Assembly (NCBI GenBank): GCA_022825705.1
Contig: JAJDWH010000010.1
Span: 310,001-374,000 of the forward strand
Reading direction: 5' to 3'
From: Alphaproteobacteria bacterium
GTDB taxonomy: Bacteria; Pseudomonadota; Alphaproteobacteria; TMED109
Length of the DNA: 64,000 bases
Below, one piece after another: positions 28,053 through 38,675 of this stretch. Both the position numbers and the translations under genes were made by a program. The notes beneath the pieces are model-generated. The model did not search any database. It had not been told where the DNA came from and saw only the letters and a list, made by a program, of their open reading frames with translations. Numbering within the stretch: the first letter of the stretch is position 1; each line of letters opens with the position of its first letter.

Positions 28053-29228
28053 TCAGGCTGCCCCCTCGACGATCTGCGACCGAAAGCGATCGAACAGGTA
28101 GGCGGAGTCGCGCGGGCCGGGCGAAGCTTCCGGGTGGTACTGGATCCCGGACACCGGGCGACCGCGCAGGCGAATTCCCTCGATGGACCCGTCGAACAAG
28201 GACGTGTGGGTCTCTTCCACCGTTTCCGGGAGTGCTTCGCGGCAGACCACGAAGCCGTGATTCTGGCTCGTGATCTCGACCTTGCCGGTTGCGCGGTCCA
28301 GCACCGGCTGGTTGGCACCCCGGTGCCCCTGATGCATCTTCTCGGTGCGCGCGCCCAGCGCGTGCGCCAGCAACTGGTGCCCCAGGCAGATTCCGAACAG
28401 CGGCAAACCGGAGTCGATCAGTTTGCGGATGATGGGCACCGCGTATTCCGCGGTCGCAGCCGGGTCGCCCGGTCCGTTCGAGAGAAAGATCCCTGCCGGA
28501 CGACGGGCGAGGATTGCTTCGGCAGGCTCCGTCGCCGGCACCACGGTCGGCGTCAGCCCCCGGTCGACCAGGAGTCTGAGAATGTTGTGCTTGACCCCGT
28601 AGTCGACGGCGACAATGGGTACCGCGTCCGTGGCCGGAACCGGGGTTCGCCCGAGCCCGGGCCAAAGCCCGTCCGTCCACGTGTACGGCTCGCGGCAGGT
28701 GACCTCGCTGGCCAGGTCCATGCCCGCGAGTCCAGGCCATGCGGCGGCCTGACTGACCAGCCGTTCGACGTCGAAGGCTCCGTCCGGCTCGTGTGCGATC
28801 ACGCCTGCGGGCGCGCCGCCCGCGCGGATCCGGAGGGTCAGGGCGCGCGTGTCGATGCCGGAAAGGCCCACGATTCCGGCAAGCCGCAGCCAGGCGTCAA
28901 GCGGTTGCTCGCTCCGCCAGTTCGACGGCGGTGTGGGATCGGCTCGGAAGACGGCTCCACGCGCGGCCGGGGATGTGGCTTCGTGATCGGTCGCGTTGCA
29001 ACCGACGATCCCGATGTGCGGGAACGTGAACGTGATGATCTGGCCCGCGTAGCTCGGGTCAGTCATCACTTCCTGATAGCCGGACATCGAGGTGTTGAAA
29101 CACACCTCGCCAACGGCGCGGCCGGTCTTGCCCCACCCGCGGCCCCGGAATACGGTACCGTCGGCGAGCACCAGAATCCCCGATTCCGCGCGTCCGGGAA
29201 CTCGGGGGGGAGATCCGGGCTGGGTCAT
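28053..29228 (-). CDS. carA: carbamoyl-phosphate synthase small subunit (glutaminase)
   Basis: This 391-residue subunit has the N-terminal CPSase domain (VFRGRGWGKTGRAVGEVCFNTSMSGYQEVMTDPSYAGQ) and a class I glutamine amidotransferase domain, with the nucleophile Cys in LFGICLGHQLLAHALG and the His/Glu pair in GIQYHPEASPGP. It hydrolyses glutamine and channels ammonia to CarB. The divergent yqeY-dnaG-rpoD operon begins about 175 bases away. A TTGCAT/TAGTTT pair in between could be the carA promoter but is weak. Confidence 0.98.
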   Translation of the reverse strand: MTQPGSPPRVPGRAESGILVLADGTVFRGRGWGKTGRAVGEVCFNTSMSGYQEVMTDPSYAGQIITFTFPHIGIVGCNATDHEATSPAARGAVFRADPTPPSNWRSEQPLDAWLRLAGIVGLSGIDTRALTLRIRAGGAPAGVIAHEPDGAFDVERLVSQAAAWPGLAGMDLASEVTCREPYTWTDGLWPGLGRTPVPATDAVPIVAVDYGVKHNILRLLVDRGLTPTVVPATEPAEAILARRPAGIFLSNGPGDPAATAEYAVPIIRKLIDSGLPLFGICLGHQLLAHALGARTEKMHQGHRGANQPVLDRATGKVEITSQNHGFVVCREALPETVEETHTSLFDGSIEGIRLRGRPVSGIQYHPEASPGPRDSAYLFDRFRSQIVEGAA

Positions 29229-29345
29229 CGATTTCCAGGGTGCCCCGGACCATCCGGGATTGCCAAGAAACTACGGGTGGCAACAGAAAATGCAAGACGG
29301 TTCAGCAGACAATGCATGCGCTGAGCGCTGGCTCGCGGCTACCTG

Positions 29346-29351
29346 TATAAT
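29346..29351 (+). promoter_or_regulatory. -10 hexamer of the yqeY-dnaG-rpoD promoter
   Basis: A perfect TATAAT lies 52 bases upstream of the yqeY ATG in the divergent carA/yqeY spacer. A matching -35 element is not obvious. It is the best sigma-70-type -10 sequence in this spacer. Confidence 0.4.
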
Positions 29352-29403
29352 GCGTGGTTCGGGCCGTCGCCTCCGGGCGCTGGAAGTTGTGGGCCGCCTC
29401 ACC

Positions 29404-29874
29404 ATGCTTCAAACGAATGTTCGCGGACGCCTGCGCGCCGATCTCAAGGCCGCAGTGCGTGCGCAGGATGGCGCGCGAGTCGCGACGCTTCGGCTCGTGC
29501 TTGCCGCGATCGATGACGCGGAGGCCGACCTGCCGGACGGAGAGACTGGCCTGGATGATGCCGCTATCCGGGACTTGATCAAGCGCCTGCACTGTCATTC
29601 CGAAGAGGCAGCCGCCGGGGCCGGCAGCGGCGTGGAGGGCAACGCCCAGGTCCGCGAGTTGCGCCGGGCAGAGCGGGCAGTGCTGGCCGAGTACCTGCCC
29701 GAGCCGATGAATGAATCCGAGATGGCGCTGGCGGTTGAGCAGGCCCTTGGTGCGGCGCAGGCGCGTTCCATCCGGGACCTGGGCAGAACGATGGCGGAAC
29801 TCCGCAAGATCTGCACCAATGCCGAGGACTTGGCCCGGGCCCGGCGCGAAGCCCGGCGACGGCTCGAGGCCTGA
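29404..29874 (+). CDS. yqeY: GatB/YqeY domain protein
   Basis: This 156-residue protein of the YqeY family is related to the tail of the amidotransferase subunit GatB. Conserved stretches are RADLKAAVRAQDGARVATLRLVLAAIDDAE, the LRRAERAVLAEYLPEPMNESEM loop and the Lys-poor C-terminal domain DLGRTMAELRKICTNAEDLARARR. Its function in vivo is uncertain; a tRNA-linked role is presumed. It lies 12 bases before dnaG, the usual alphaproteobacterial arrangement. Confidence 0.9.
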   Translation: MLQTNVRGRLRADLKAAVRAQDGARVATLRLVLAAIDDAEADLPDGETGLDDAAIRDLIKRLHCHSEEAAAGAGSGVEGNAQVRELRRAERAVLAEYLPEPMNESEMALAVEQALGAAQARSIRDLGRTMAELRKICTNAEDLARARREARRRLEA

Positions 29875-29886
29875 GCCGGGCGGGTT

Positions 29887-31736
29887 GTGGCGCGACTTCC
29901 AGACAGCTTTCTCGAGGAACTGAAGTCCCGCGCTCCCTTGGCCGCCATTGTCGGCCAGACCGTTCGGCTGAAGGCGGCCGGGACGGGGCGGCACAAGGGA
30001 CTTTGTCCGTTCCACGACGAGAAGACCCCGTCGTTTCATGTCGACGAGACCAAGGGCCTCTACCACTGTTTCGGCTGCAAAGCGTCTGGCACTGCCGTCA
30101 ATTTCGTGATGGAGATCGAGAACCTTCCGTTCATGGACGCGGTGCGGAAGGTGGCGGCGCAGGCCGGCATGGAAGTGCCCCGGACCGGTGGCCGGACCAA
30201 TCCGGCGCGCGAGCGTCGGCGGCGGCGGGCGCGCGAGGCGCTTGAAGCGGCCCAGGGCATCTTCGAGGCCGAGCTACTCGCGCCTGGCGGCAGCGCAGTG
30301 CGGAAGTACCTCGCGTCGCGCGGAATCCGGGGGCCAGTGGCGAAGGCGTTCCGGCTCGGCTACGCCCCGCGCCACGGCGGCGGTCTTGTCAAGCAATTGC
30401 GGGCGGCCGGCGTTTCCCCCGAGGCACAGATCGATGCCGGTCTTCTCGTCCACGATGACCGCGGCCGCTCGTACCCGTTCTTTCGCGACCGCGTGATGTT
30501 TCCGATCGCCGACCGCCTCGGCGACATCGTGGCCTTCGGCGCCCGTGCGCTCGACCCGAAGTCTCCGGCCAAGTACTTGAATTCAAGGGAGACCCTTGTG
30601 TTCGAGAAAGGCCGCACCCTGTACAACCTTCATCAGGCCCGCCAAGCCGTGCGGGCAGCCGGCGCCCTCTACGTCGTGGAGGGCTACATGGACGTGATCG
30701 CCCTGTCCACGCAGGGCTTCAAGGCGGCAGTTGCGCCCCTGGGAACGGCCCTCACGAGCGAGCAGATCCGCGTGGCCTGGCAGCTGCACGAGGAGCCGGT
30801 GCTCTGCATGGATGGAGACGATGCCGGGCGGGCCGCCGCCATTCGTGCCATGGAGAACGTTCTGCCGATGCTCGGGGCCGGTCGATCACTTCGCTTCGCG
30901 TTCCTGCCGGCGGGCGAGGACCCCGATTCGCTGGTGCGTGATCGTGGCGCTGATGCGTTCCGCGAGGTGGCGGCCAATGCTCTCCCGCTGGTCGACCTGG
31001 CCTGGCAAACCGAGTTTGCCCGGGAATCGCTCGATACCCCGGAACGCAAGGTGCATTTTCAGGAGCGGCTGAATCGCCTGGTGCAGGAGATCGAGGACGG
31101 GGCAGTTCGGGACGCGTACCACGAAGAGTTCGCGCGCCGCTACCAGCAAACCTGTCAGGGCACGCTGGAGATCCGCAGGCCGGCCGAGGCGCCCACGCGG
31201 CGCCCGGCCGGCCAGCCGGCGAGTTTCCGCGGCCGCTTTGCCGCCCGCGGCCCTGATCGGCTGGTGAGCGAGCGTCACCAGGATGGGCAACCGAACCAGG
31301 GAGCCGCGCGCCGTGAGCGGTCCATCGTGCAGGCGGTCATCAACGTGCCTGGCCTTCTGGACCGGGTCGAGGAAAAGTTTGCCGAAGTGCCGTTTCGAGC
31401 TGTCCCGGACCTTGACGCAGTGCGCACCGAACTCCTAAATAGACACGCACAGAGCGACCCCGTAGACCCGTCGAGCGTCCGTCCGTGGTTGGAAGGCCGC
31501 GGCTTGGCCGGACTCGTTGACGAGGGAGCGCCGTCCAGCCGTTGGGATAGCCGCCACGTAGTGGAACCGTTTGTGCTCCCTGACAGCGGGCTCGACGCAG
31601 CGCTTGCGGGCTGGGAGGCCGCCGTAGACGTCCAGCTTGCCTGGGTGCACCGCAACGACCCCCCTCCGTCGGCGACGGCGAACCAGGCTGTTCCGTCAGG
31701 GCCCGACCATGAGATCCCGTGGAGCCAGTCACAGCC

Positions 31737-31740
<4 letters not shown>
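29887..31740 (+). CDS. dnaG: DNA primase
   Basis: This 617-residue primase starts with GTG. The CHC2 zinc site is C40, H43, C61, C64 ([11 protein letters not shown] and [10 protein letters not shown]). The DnaG catalytic core follows ([20 protein letters not shown]), then the Toprim motif ([12 protein letters not shown]) with its acidic [10 protein letters not shown]. The C-terminal third is variable and should contact DnaB. It synthesises RNA primers for replication. Its TGA overlaps the rpoD ATG. Confidence 0.97.
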
Positions 31741-33596
<1,856 letters not shown>

Positions 33597-33608
33597 ACGA
33601 ATGGCGCC

Positions 33609-33685
33609 GGGCCCGTAGCTCAATTGGTCAGAGCTGACCGCTCATAACGGTTAGGTTGCAGGTTCGAGTCCTGCCGGGCCCACCA
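33609..33685 (+). tRNA. tRNA with CAT anticodon, probably tRNA-Ile2 (or elongator Met)
   Basis: This 77-nt gene folds as a complete cloverleaf: acceptor GGGCCCG/CGGGCCC, D-arm GCTC...GAGC, anticodon stem GACCG/CGGTT with loop CTCATAA, and T-arm GCAGG-TTCGAGT-CCTGC, with an encoded CCA. The anticodon CAT reads Met codons, or AUA after lysidine modification by TilS. The location directly behind rpoD and the body sequence resemble alphaproteobacterial tRNA-Ile(CAT) genes. Distinguishing it from elongator Met needs a covariance-model score. It is uninterrupted. Confidence 0.95.
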
Positions 33686-33693
33686 CGTGGGCG

Positions 33694-34524
33694 TCAGCGT
33701 CCCTGATAGATCCCCGGACGTTTCTCGAAGAAGGCCGCCAGCGCCTCATGGTGGTCGCGCGTTTGGTGAGCCACGCCCTGGTACACGGCGCAGGTGTCAA
33801 GGAACTGGTCGAGCGGCATCGACTGCGCCATCCGCAGCAGCCGCTTTGCATAGCGCAGCGTAACGGGGGGCTTGGCTGCCACCGTGGCTGCAAGCGCCAG
33901 CGCCCGGTCCCGAAGTTCGTCGTCCGGCACCACTTCAAGCAGCAGACCGATGGCGAGAGCCTCGTCGGCCCCCACCATGCGTCCGGTAAACGTCATCTCG
34001 GCCGCCCTCTGGGTCCCGACGGCACGCGGCAGGAACCATGCGCCTCCGTCCCCGGGGATGATGCCGAGATTCACGAAGCTCTCCGCGAAACGCGCGGACT
34101 CGCCGCCGATCCGGATGTCGCACATGCACGCGAGGTCGCAGCCGGCACCGATCGCAGGACCGTTCACGGCGGCGATCACTGGTATGTCGAGGTCGAAGAT
34201 GGCACGCGGCATCCGCTGAATGCCATGTCGGTACGCATGTTCGACGTCCTGCACGGGGCCTTCGAAGTCGCCGGACCGATCGCGCATGTCCTTGACGTTG
34301 CCGCCGGCCGAGAATGCACTACCGTTTCCTGTCAGCACCAGCACTGATATCGCGCGCGATTGGTTGATCCAGGCCGTCACGGCCAGCAAGTCCTCAAGGA
34401 TCTTCGTGCCGGTGAGCGCGTTTCGCACGTCGTGTCGGTCAAACGCGAGCACGGCGGCGCGGCCGTGGAATTCGAGGGTGCATTCCGAGACGGCGGGAGC
34501 GTCGGTCGGGCTTGGGTGGTCCAT
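33694..34524 (-). CDS. enoyl-CoA hydratase/isomerase family protein
   Basis: This 276-residue crotonase-fold protein has the first oxyanion-hole segment FSAGGNVKDM, the PVIAAVNGPAIGAGCDLACMCDIRIG motif and the FVNLGIIPGDGGAWFLPR region where one catalytic Glu normally sits. That second motif has Gly-Asp in place of the usual Glu-based pattern, so the substrate is open. It acts on CoA esters in the cytosol. It converges on rpoD and the tRNA, ending 8 bases after the tRNA. Confidence 0.88.
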   Translation of the reverse strand: MDHPSPTDAPAVSECTLEFHGRAAVLAFDRHDVRNALTGTKILEDLLAVTAWINQSRAISVLVLTGNGSAFSAGGNVKDMRDRSGDFEGPVQDVEHAYRHGIQRMPRAIFDLDIPVIAAVNGPAIGAGCDLACMCDIRIGGESARFAESFVNLGIIPGDGGAWFLPRAVGTQRAAEMTFTGRMVGADEALAIGLLLEVVPDDELRDRALALAATVAAKPPVTLRYAKRLLRMAQSMPLDQFLDTCAVYQGVAHQTRDHHEALAAFFEKRPGIYQGR

Positions 34525-35057
34525 CGGTCAGGAGTTCCGGGTGGATAGCGCTGCTGATGCGAACCTGCACCCTACACACGCAGGCTGGGTGTGCACGGCC
34601 CTTCCCGCAAGGGCGCCGAATGTCGGCTAGACCTGAAGACCTGAAACGCCAGCTTCGTCCGGTCATCTACGTTACGAAGTTCATCCGGGCGGACCCGTGC
34701 CATCAGGGGGTGAACCTGCACCCCGCTCTGTTACATGAGCAATTGCCTTCAGACGGGAATGTATCGACGTCTGACGTCGCGACCTGGATGAACGAGGCGC
34801 GGGCTTTCTTGAGCGTCCCGGCCGCAACCCAATTGCGGTATTCGGCGCGGTTCGCTCACACTGAAGTTTCCTCGGCGTGCCCGGATGCGAGGCGGGGTCC
34901 CACGGTGTACCGGCCACCGCGGGTCAGCGGTTGACCAGCAATCGCTCTGGACGCCCGGTAGGGACACGGAACGGGGGCAGGGAGGCGGAATCGACGTTTG
35001 ACGGAGCCGCGCAGGATTGGAATGATGCGATCACGTCCTCCCATTTGTTGAACTGCC
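34525..35057. other. intergenic region with no supported gene
   Basis: This divergent spacer of about 530 bases lies between the enoyl-CoA hydratase and the HEAT-repeat gene. Open frames exist (for example a plus-strand one from 34512) but show no ribosome site and noise-like composition. No RNA, repeat or clear operator was recognised. Confidence 0.4.
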
Positions 35058-36431
35058 GTGCCTCGAGCTGTCTGGGCCCTGCTGCCCCTTGCCGCAGCAC
35101 TTGTTGCCGCGTGGCCGTTGCGTGCGGCAACGCTCGACGAGGTCTCGGCCTTGGTTTCCGAGCTGCAAGCGGCCACCACCGCCGAGCGCGCCGGGGCTGC
35201 AATCCGACTTGGTGAACTCGGATCCAACGCCAATACCGCCATCGACGCCCTGATCATGTCGGCGCTGCACGATTCGGATCACCTGGTGCGCATCCGGGCC
35301 ATTCGCGCGCTCGAACGCATCAGCGGCCAGGCCAACGTGACCGTTACCGCCCTGATTGAGCTGCTTGATGATCCGCACCCGGAAATTCGGTGGGCCGCAG
35401 CGGGTGCGATGGAGAGCTTTGGCCTCAAGGCGGTAGTAGCCACGCCGGCGCTGGTGGAGATGTTGGACGATCCTGACCCGGCAGTTCGAGGTTCTGCAGC
35501 TTCGACGCTGGGCAAGATGGGGCCGGTGGCAGTGGCGGCGTTGATGCAAGTGCTGGACGACCCAAACCGCGGCAAGAAGCTGAGCGCACTGAAGGCGCTG
35601 GCCGGCCACGGCGCCCGCGCCGGGGTGGCAGTGCCCCGCATCACGCCGTTCGCGGGAGACCCCGATCCGGAGCTGCGCGCCGCTGCGTTGCTTTGCCTTC
35701 GCCGCATTGCCGGGGACCGGAACTGGCCCGGCGAGTCCGGCTGGCTTACCGATCCGCAGGCGCAGATCTGGCCGAAAGCGATGACATCGGCCGAACGTCT
35801 GCGGGGATATCCGTCGCTCCGCCGCGCCATCGTGGAGGCCGCCCTGGGGGTATTCGGCGAGTTCGTCGGCGATCCTGACCCGCGGGTGCGCTACGAGGCG
35901 GTCAAGGGGTTTGCCGATCTGGGCGAGGAAGGGCGGTCAGGTGCGCAGCAGGTGGCGCCGCTGCTGCGAGACCCGGAGTCGCGTATCCGGCGGGCCGCGG
36001 CCGATGCGGTGGGGGGAATGGGTTCGGAGGCCGTGTCCGACCTGGTCCCGGAGCTGGTCTCGGCACTGGCGGACCACGATGACAACGTCCGATGGGCGGT
36101 CATCCAGGCGCTGCGAAACGTGGGATCTGACGCTTTGCCCGAACTCACCATCGTCCTGGAGTACGGTGATCCGCTCTTGCTGCCAGGCGTGCTGGCCACC
36201 ATCGTCGAACTCGGCCCGATTGCTGCCGAGGCCGCCGCGTACCTACTGCCTCACTTGGGGGCAGGGCAGCCGGAGATTCGAGCGCTTGCGGCCGAAGCGT
36301 TGGGCAGCGTCGGCGCTGTCCAGGCGACTGGCGCCCTTCACACCGCGCTGGACGATCAGGCCGAGGAAGTTCGCCTGGCAGCGGCTTGGGCATTGGCGAC
36401 TCTTGGTGCGGATGGCCCGGTAGCCCGATGA
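35058..36431 (+). CDS. exported HEAT-repeat protein
   Basis: This 457-residue protein starts with GTG at 35058 and has a signal peptide (ALLPLAAALVAAWPLRAA). About ten HEAT/PBS-lyase-type repeats follow, recognisable as L..DPDP.VR..AA..LG.MG units (for example LLDDPHPEIRWAAAGAMESFG and LLRDPESRIRRAAADAVGGMG). Such solenoids are protein-binding scaffolds, here in the periplasm. It overlaps the following DUF1194 gene by ATGA, so the two are very likely partners. No catalytic motif is seen. Confidence 0.85.
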   Translation: MPRAVWALLPLAAALVAAWPLRAATLDEVSALVSELQAATTAERAGAAIRLGELGSNANTAIDALIMSALHDSDHLVRIRAIRALERISGQANVTVTALIELLDDPHPEIRWAAAGAMESFGLKAVVATPALVEMLDDPDPAVRGSAASTLGKMGPVAVAALMQVLDDPNRGKKLSALKALAGHGARAGVAVPRITPFAGDPDPELRAAALLCLRRIAGDRNWPGESGWLTDPQAQIWPKAMTSAERLRGYPSLRRAIVEAALGVFGEFVGDPDPRVRYEAVKGFADLGEEGRSGAQQVAPLLRDPESRIRRAAADAVGGMGSEAVSDLVPELVSALADHDDNVRWAVIQALRNVGSDALPELTIVLEYGDPLLLPGVLATIVELGPIAAEAAAYLLPHLGAGQPEIRALAAEALGSVGAVQATGALHTALDDQAEEVRLAAAWALATLGADGPVAR

Positions 36432-37165
36432 AGCACCTGTGGGGTTTCCTGGCCGTCATGACCCTGACGGCAGCTGGACATGCTGTCGCGGCTGAACCGG
36501 TCGACATGGAGCTGATCATTGCGGTCGATGTCTCTTCGAGCGTCGACGAGAACGAGTACCGGCTGCAGATGGGAGGAATTGCCGCCGCGTTCCGAAACCC
36601 CTCGGTGCTCGACGCGATCCGTTCGCTTGGGCCGGGTGGATTGGCAGTGCTCGTGATGCAGTGGTCAGACAACCGTGAACAGGCGCCGGTTACCGGATGG
36701 CGCGTCATTCGGAGCGCTGCGGATGCAGTCGCATACGCGCGTGAACTGCGGGAGGCGCCGCGGGCAATTCCCGGTGGACAGACCTCCATCGCCGGCGCGA
36801 TCGAGTTCGCCATGGGGGAGCTGGCGACCAACGGTTTCGAGGGCAACCGGCAGGTGATAGATGTCTCGGGCGACGGTCGGGCCAACAACGGCGTCCATCC
36901 CATGTCACTGCGCGATGAGGCGATCGAGCAGGGGGTCACGGTCAACGGCCTCGCGATCCTGAACGAGGAGCCGTTTCTCGACGACTACTTCGAGCACAGC
37001 GTCATTGGCGGTGCTGGCGCATTCCTGATGGTGGCCGACGACTATCGGGATTTCGCCGCATCGATCCAGCAGAAGCTGCTTCGGGAGATCGGCTTGCCCA
37101 TCGCCATCGATGAGTCGCCAGCCCGACGCACTACCGCCGCATTGCGGCAACTCGAGACCCGCTGA
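36428..37165 (+). CDS. exported DUF1194 (von Willebrand A-like) protein
   Basis: This 245-residue protein has a signal peptide (LAVMTLTAAGHAVAA) and the DUF1194 vWA-like fold. The metal-ion-dependent adhesion site DVSSSVD is at about residues 33-39, followed by GGQTSIAGAIEFAM and the DVSGDGRANNG strand. DUF1194 proteins are common in alphaproteobacteria and uncharacterised. It is translationally coupled (ATGA) to the HEAT-repeat gene. A strong hairpin follows directly after its stop. Confidence 0.9.
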   Translation: MKHLWGFLAVMTLTAAGHAVAAEPVDMELIIAVDVSSSVDENEYRLQMGGIAAAFRNPSVLDAIRSLGPGGLAVLVMQWSDNREQAPVTGWRVIRSAADAVAYARELREAPRAIPGGQTSIAGAIEFAMGELATNGFEGNRQVIDVSGDGRANNGVHPMSLRDEAIEQGVTVNGLAILNEEPFLDDYFEHSVIGGAGAFLMVADDYRDFAASIQQKLLREIGLPIAIDESPARRTTAALRQLETR

Positions 37166-37190
37166 GCCCGCAGCCATCGGGCTGCGGGCT
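37165..37190 (+). terminator. hairpin terminator after the HEAT/DUF1194 operon
   Basis: This is an 11-bp perfect GC-rich stem (AGCCCGCAGCC / GGCTGCGGGCT) with a 4-base loop, beginning at the last base of the DUF1194 stop codon. There is no U-tract, so termination may need Rho. The hairpin may also shield the 3' end. Confidence 0.6.
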
Positions 37191-37243
37191 CAAGGAAAGC
37201 GTGTGATCGGGGGGTGCACCGGACACTCAGGCCGGTCTGGCGT

Positions 37244-37714
37244 TTACCGTTGGGCCTCTTCCGCCACCGGGTTGTAGCCTTCTTCGAACTCGCCCCTGGC
37301 GAGCCGGTCCTTGTACTCTTTTCGTAAGTAGGCGATGATGGACCAGATGTCATCGTCTGAGAGGGTCCGCGAGAATCCACCCATCTGGGTGGGGCGACCG
37401 TTGATCGTGAGGCCCGCGGCAATCACGGAATAGATGTCGAGATTCCTGCCCCCGCCAGCCTTGAACTTGTTGCAGCTCAGACATGGGCCCTTGGCCCCGA
37501 TGCCGCGGCTGCCGTGGCAGAACCCACACCTCGCCCCGTACCGCTCCTTGCCGTGCTCGATGGCCGCGGCATCGCCTTCCAGCGGGTTCTCGATGTCGTC
37601 TTCACCGCCGTAGCCAAGGTCTTCGGCGGCGTTCGCGGTCTGCGCCAGCAGCACAAAGGCCGCGAACAGCCAGACGAGAAGGAGAGAGGCTCGGCGTAGG
37701 GATAGAGGGTGCAT
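37244..37714 (-). CDS. xoxG: XoxG-like c-type cytochrome
   Basis: This 156-residue exported cytochrome has a signal peptide (residues 1-29) and a heme site C63-x-x-C66-H67 (CGFCHG). The GRPTQMGGFSRTLSDDDIWSIIAYLRKEYKDRL C-terminus, with the Met ligand in PTQMGGF, is typical of the cytochromes that serve lanthanide methanol dehydrogenases. An extra Cys pair (CLSC) lies at about residues 78-81. It should take electrons from XoxF in the periplasm. ATG 37714 is preferred over ATG 37723. It lies 25 bases behind xoxJ. Confidence 0.85.
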   Translation of the reverse strand: MHPLSLRRASLLLVWLFAAFVLLAQTANAAEDLGYGGEDDIENPLEGDAAAIEHGKERYGARCGFCHGSRGIGAKGPCLSCNKFKAGGGRNLDIYSVIAAGLTINGRPTQMGGFSRTLSDDDIWSIIAYLRKEYKDRLARGEFEEGYNPVAEEAQR

Positions 37715-37739
37715 GGAATTCATCCGGGCAACGGCAGCG

Positions 37740-38564
37740 TCAGCCAGGGAAAGGTGCGTAGTAGGGAATCTGGTAGCCGGTGACAATCGACTCGATGGTG
37801 CCGTCGGCCAGCATGTTCGCGAGTTCGGCATTGACCAACTCGATCAAGCGGGTTTCACTTTGCGGGATGGCGGCGCCCACGTTCCAGCGGAGGCCCACGA
37901 TCGGTTCAAAACCATCAACCAGCGAAAAGTTGGATTCCTTGTGCCGTCGGCGTTCGATAGCGAGGGCAGGTGCCCACACCATGGCGGCCTTGGTCTCCCG
38001 GTTGCGCAAACCGTCCAGGACGCGCCGGTTGCCGAGGTAGAGTTCACGTTCAATGCCGTTGTCGATCAGATAGCCGTCCATGGCCGTCGACATGGCCACC
38101 CCGATGTCGGTGTGCTTCGCGATGTCTTCAAGCGTGGCGGTATTTGCGAGTTCGGGGTCGACCACCGGGATGTAGGCCAGCCCGAGGTAGGGTGACGAAA
38201 AGATCAGGCCCTTTTCCCCGATTTCATCGACGTTGTCCGGATGGATCGCAATACCGGCGAACACCTGACAGCGCCCTTTGGCGATCGAATTGCGCAGCGC
38301 TCTGCCAAGCCCGCCCCGGGTTCCGGTATTCGACCAGTAAATCTCGGTGCGCCAGCCGTTGTTGGCGGCGATCTGCGAAAAGATCTCGACGTCAAAGCCT
38401 CGTGGATAGTCGGTCGAAGAACTGTGTGGCCAGTTGTACGGATCGGCGCAGATGGTGATGACGCCGCGGTCCTCGATGTGGTCGAGCGAGTCTTCCGCTT
38501 GGGCGTCCAGACTCATGGTAAACGCCAGCGCGCATGCCGCGGCGCAGGTGGAGATCAGTTTCAC
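37740..38564 (-). CDS. xoxJ: XoxJ, quinoprotein-dehydrogenase-associated periplasmic binding protein
   Basis: This 274-residue protein has a signal peptide (residues 1-23) and a type II periplasmic-binding-protein fold: GVITICADPYNWPHSS, GFDVEIFSQIAANNGW, the middle RCQVFAGIAIHPDNVDEI and SSPYLGLAYIPV. XoxJ/MoxJ proteins are required for methanol dehydrogenase activity and are thought to help its maturation or activation. It sits between xoxF and xoxG on the same strand. A strong terminator separates it from xoxF, so xoxJG may be transcribed at a lower level. Confidence 0.9.
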   Translation of the reverse strand: MKLISTCAAACALAFTMSLDAQAEDSLDHIEDRGVITICADPYNWPHSSSTDYPRGFDVEIFSQIAANNGWRTEIYWSNTGTRGGLGRALRNSIAKGRCQVFAGIAIHPDNVDEIGEKGLIFSSPYLGLAYIPVVDPELANTATLEDIAKHTDIGVAMSTAMDGYLIDNGIERELYLGNRRVLDGLRNRETKAAMVWAPALAIERRRHKESNFSLVDGFEPIVGLRWNVGAAIPQSETRLIELVNAELANMLADGTIESIVTGYQIPYYAPFPG

Positions 38565-38614
38565 GGGGTCGACTCCGGATTAAAGGGGGATCAGTCCGGT
38601 GCAGATATATAGGT

Positions 38615-38651
38615 AGAAGAAAAGGGGGAAGGCAGCGAACTGCCCTCCCCC
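38615..38651 (-). terminator. Rho-independent terminator after xoxF
   Basis: Read on the minus strand this is a 12-bp stem (GGGGGAGGGCAG / CTGCCTTCCCCC, one G-U pair) closed by a TTCG tetraloop and followed by TTTTCTTCT. It starts about 25 bases after the xoxF stop and is the best intrinsic terminator in the window. It would insulate or attenuate xoxJ-xoxG. Confidence 0.88.
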
Positions 38652-38675
38652 GAAAAAGTCGCGGATGCGAGCTTT

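Noticed and set aside
33609..33685. A group I intron in the CAT tRNA, since tRNA-Ile(CAT) hosts such introns elsewhere
   Set aside because: This tRNA is a continuous 77-nt cloverleaf with no insertion.
34512..34934. Plus-strand open frame of about 140 codons between the enoyl-CoA hydratase and HEAT genes
   Set aside because: No ribosome site, no recognisable fold, and a composition like random GC-rich frames; not reported as a gene.
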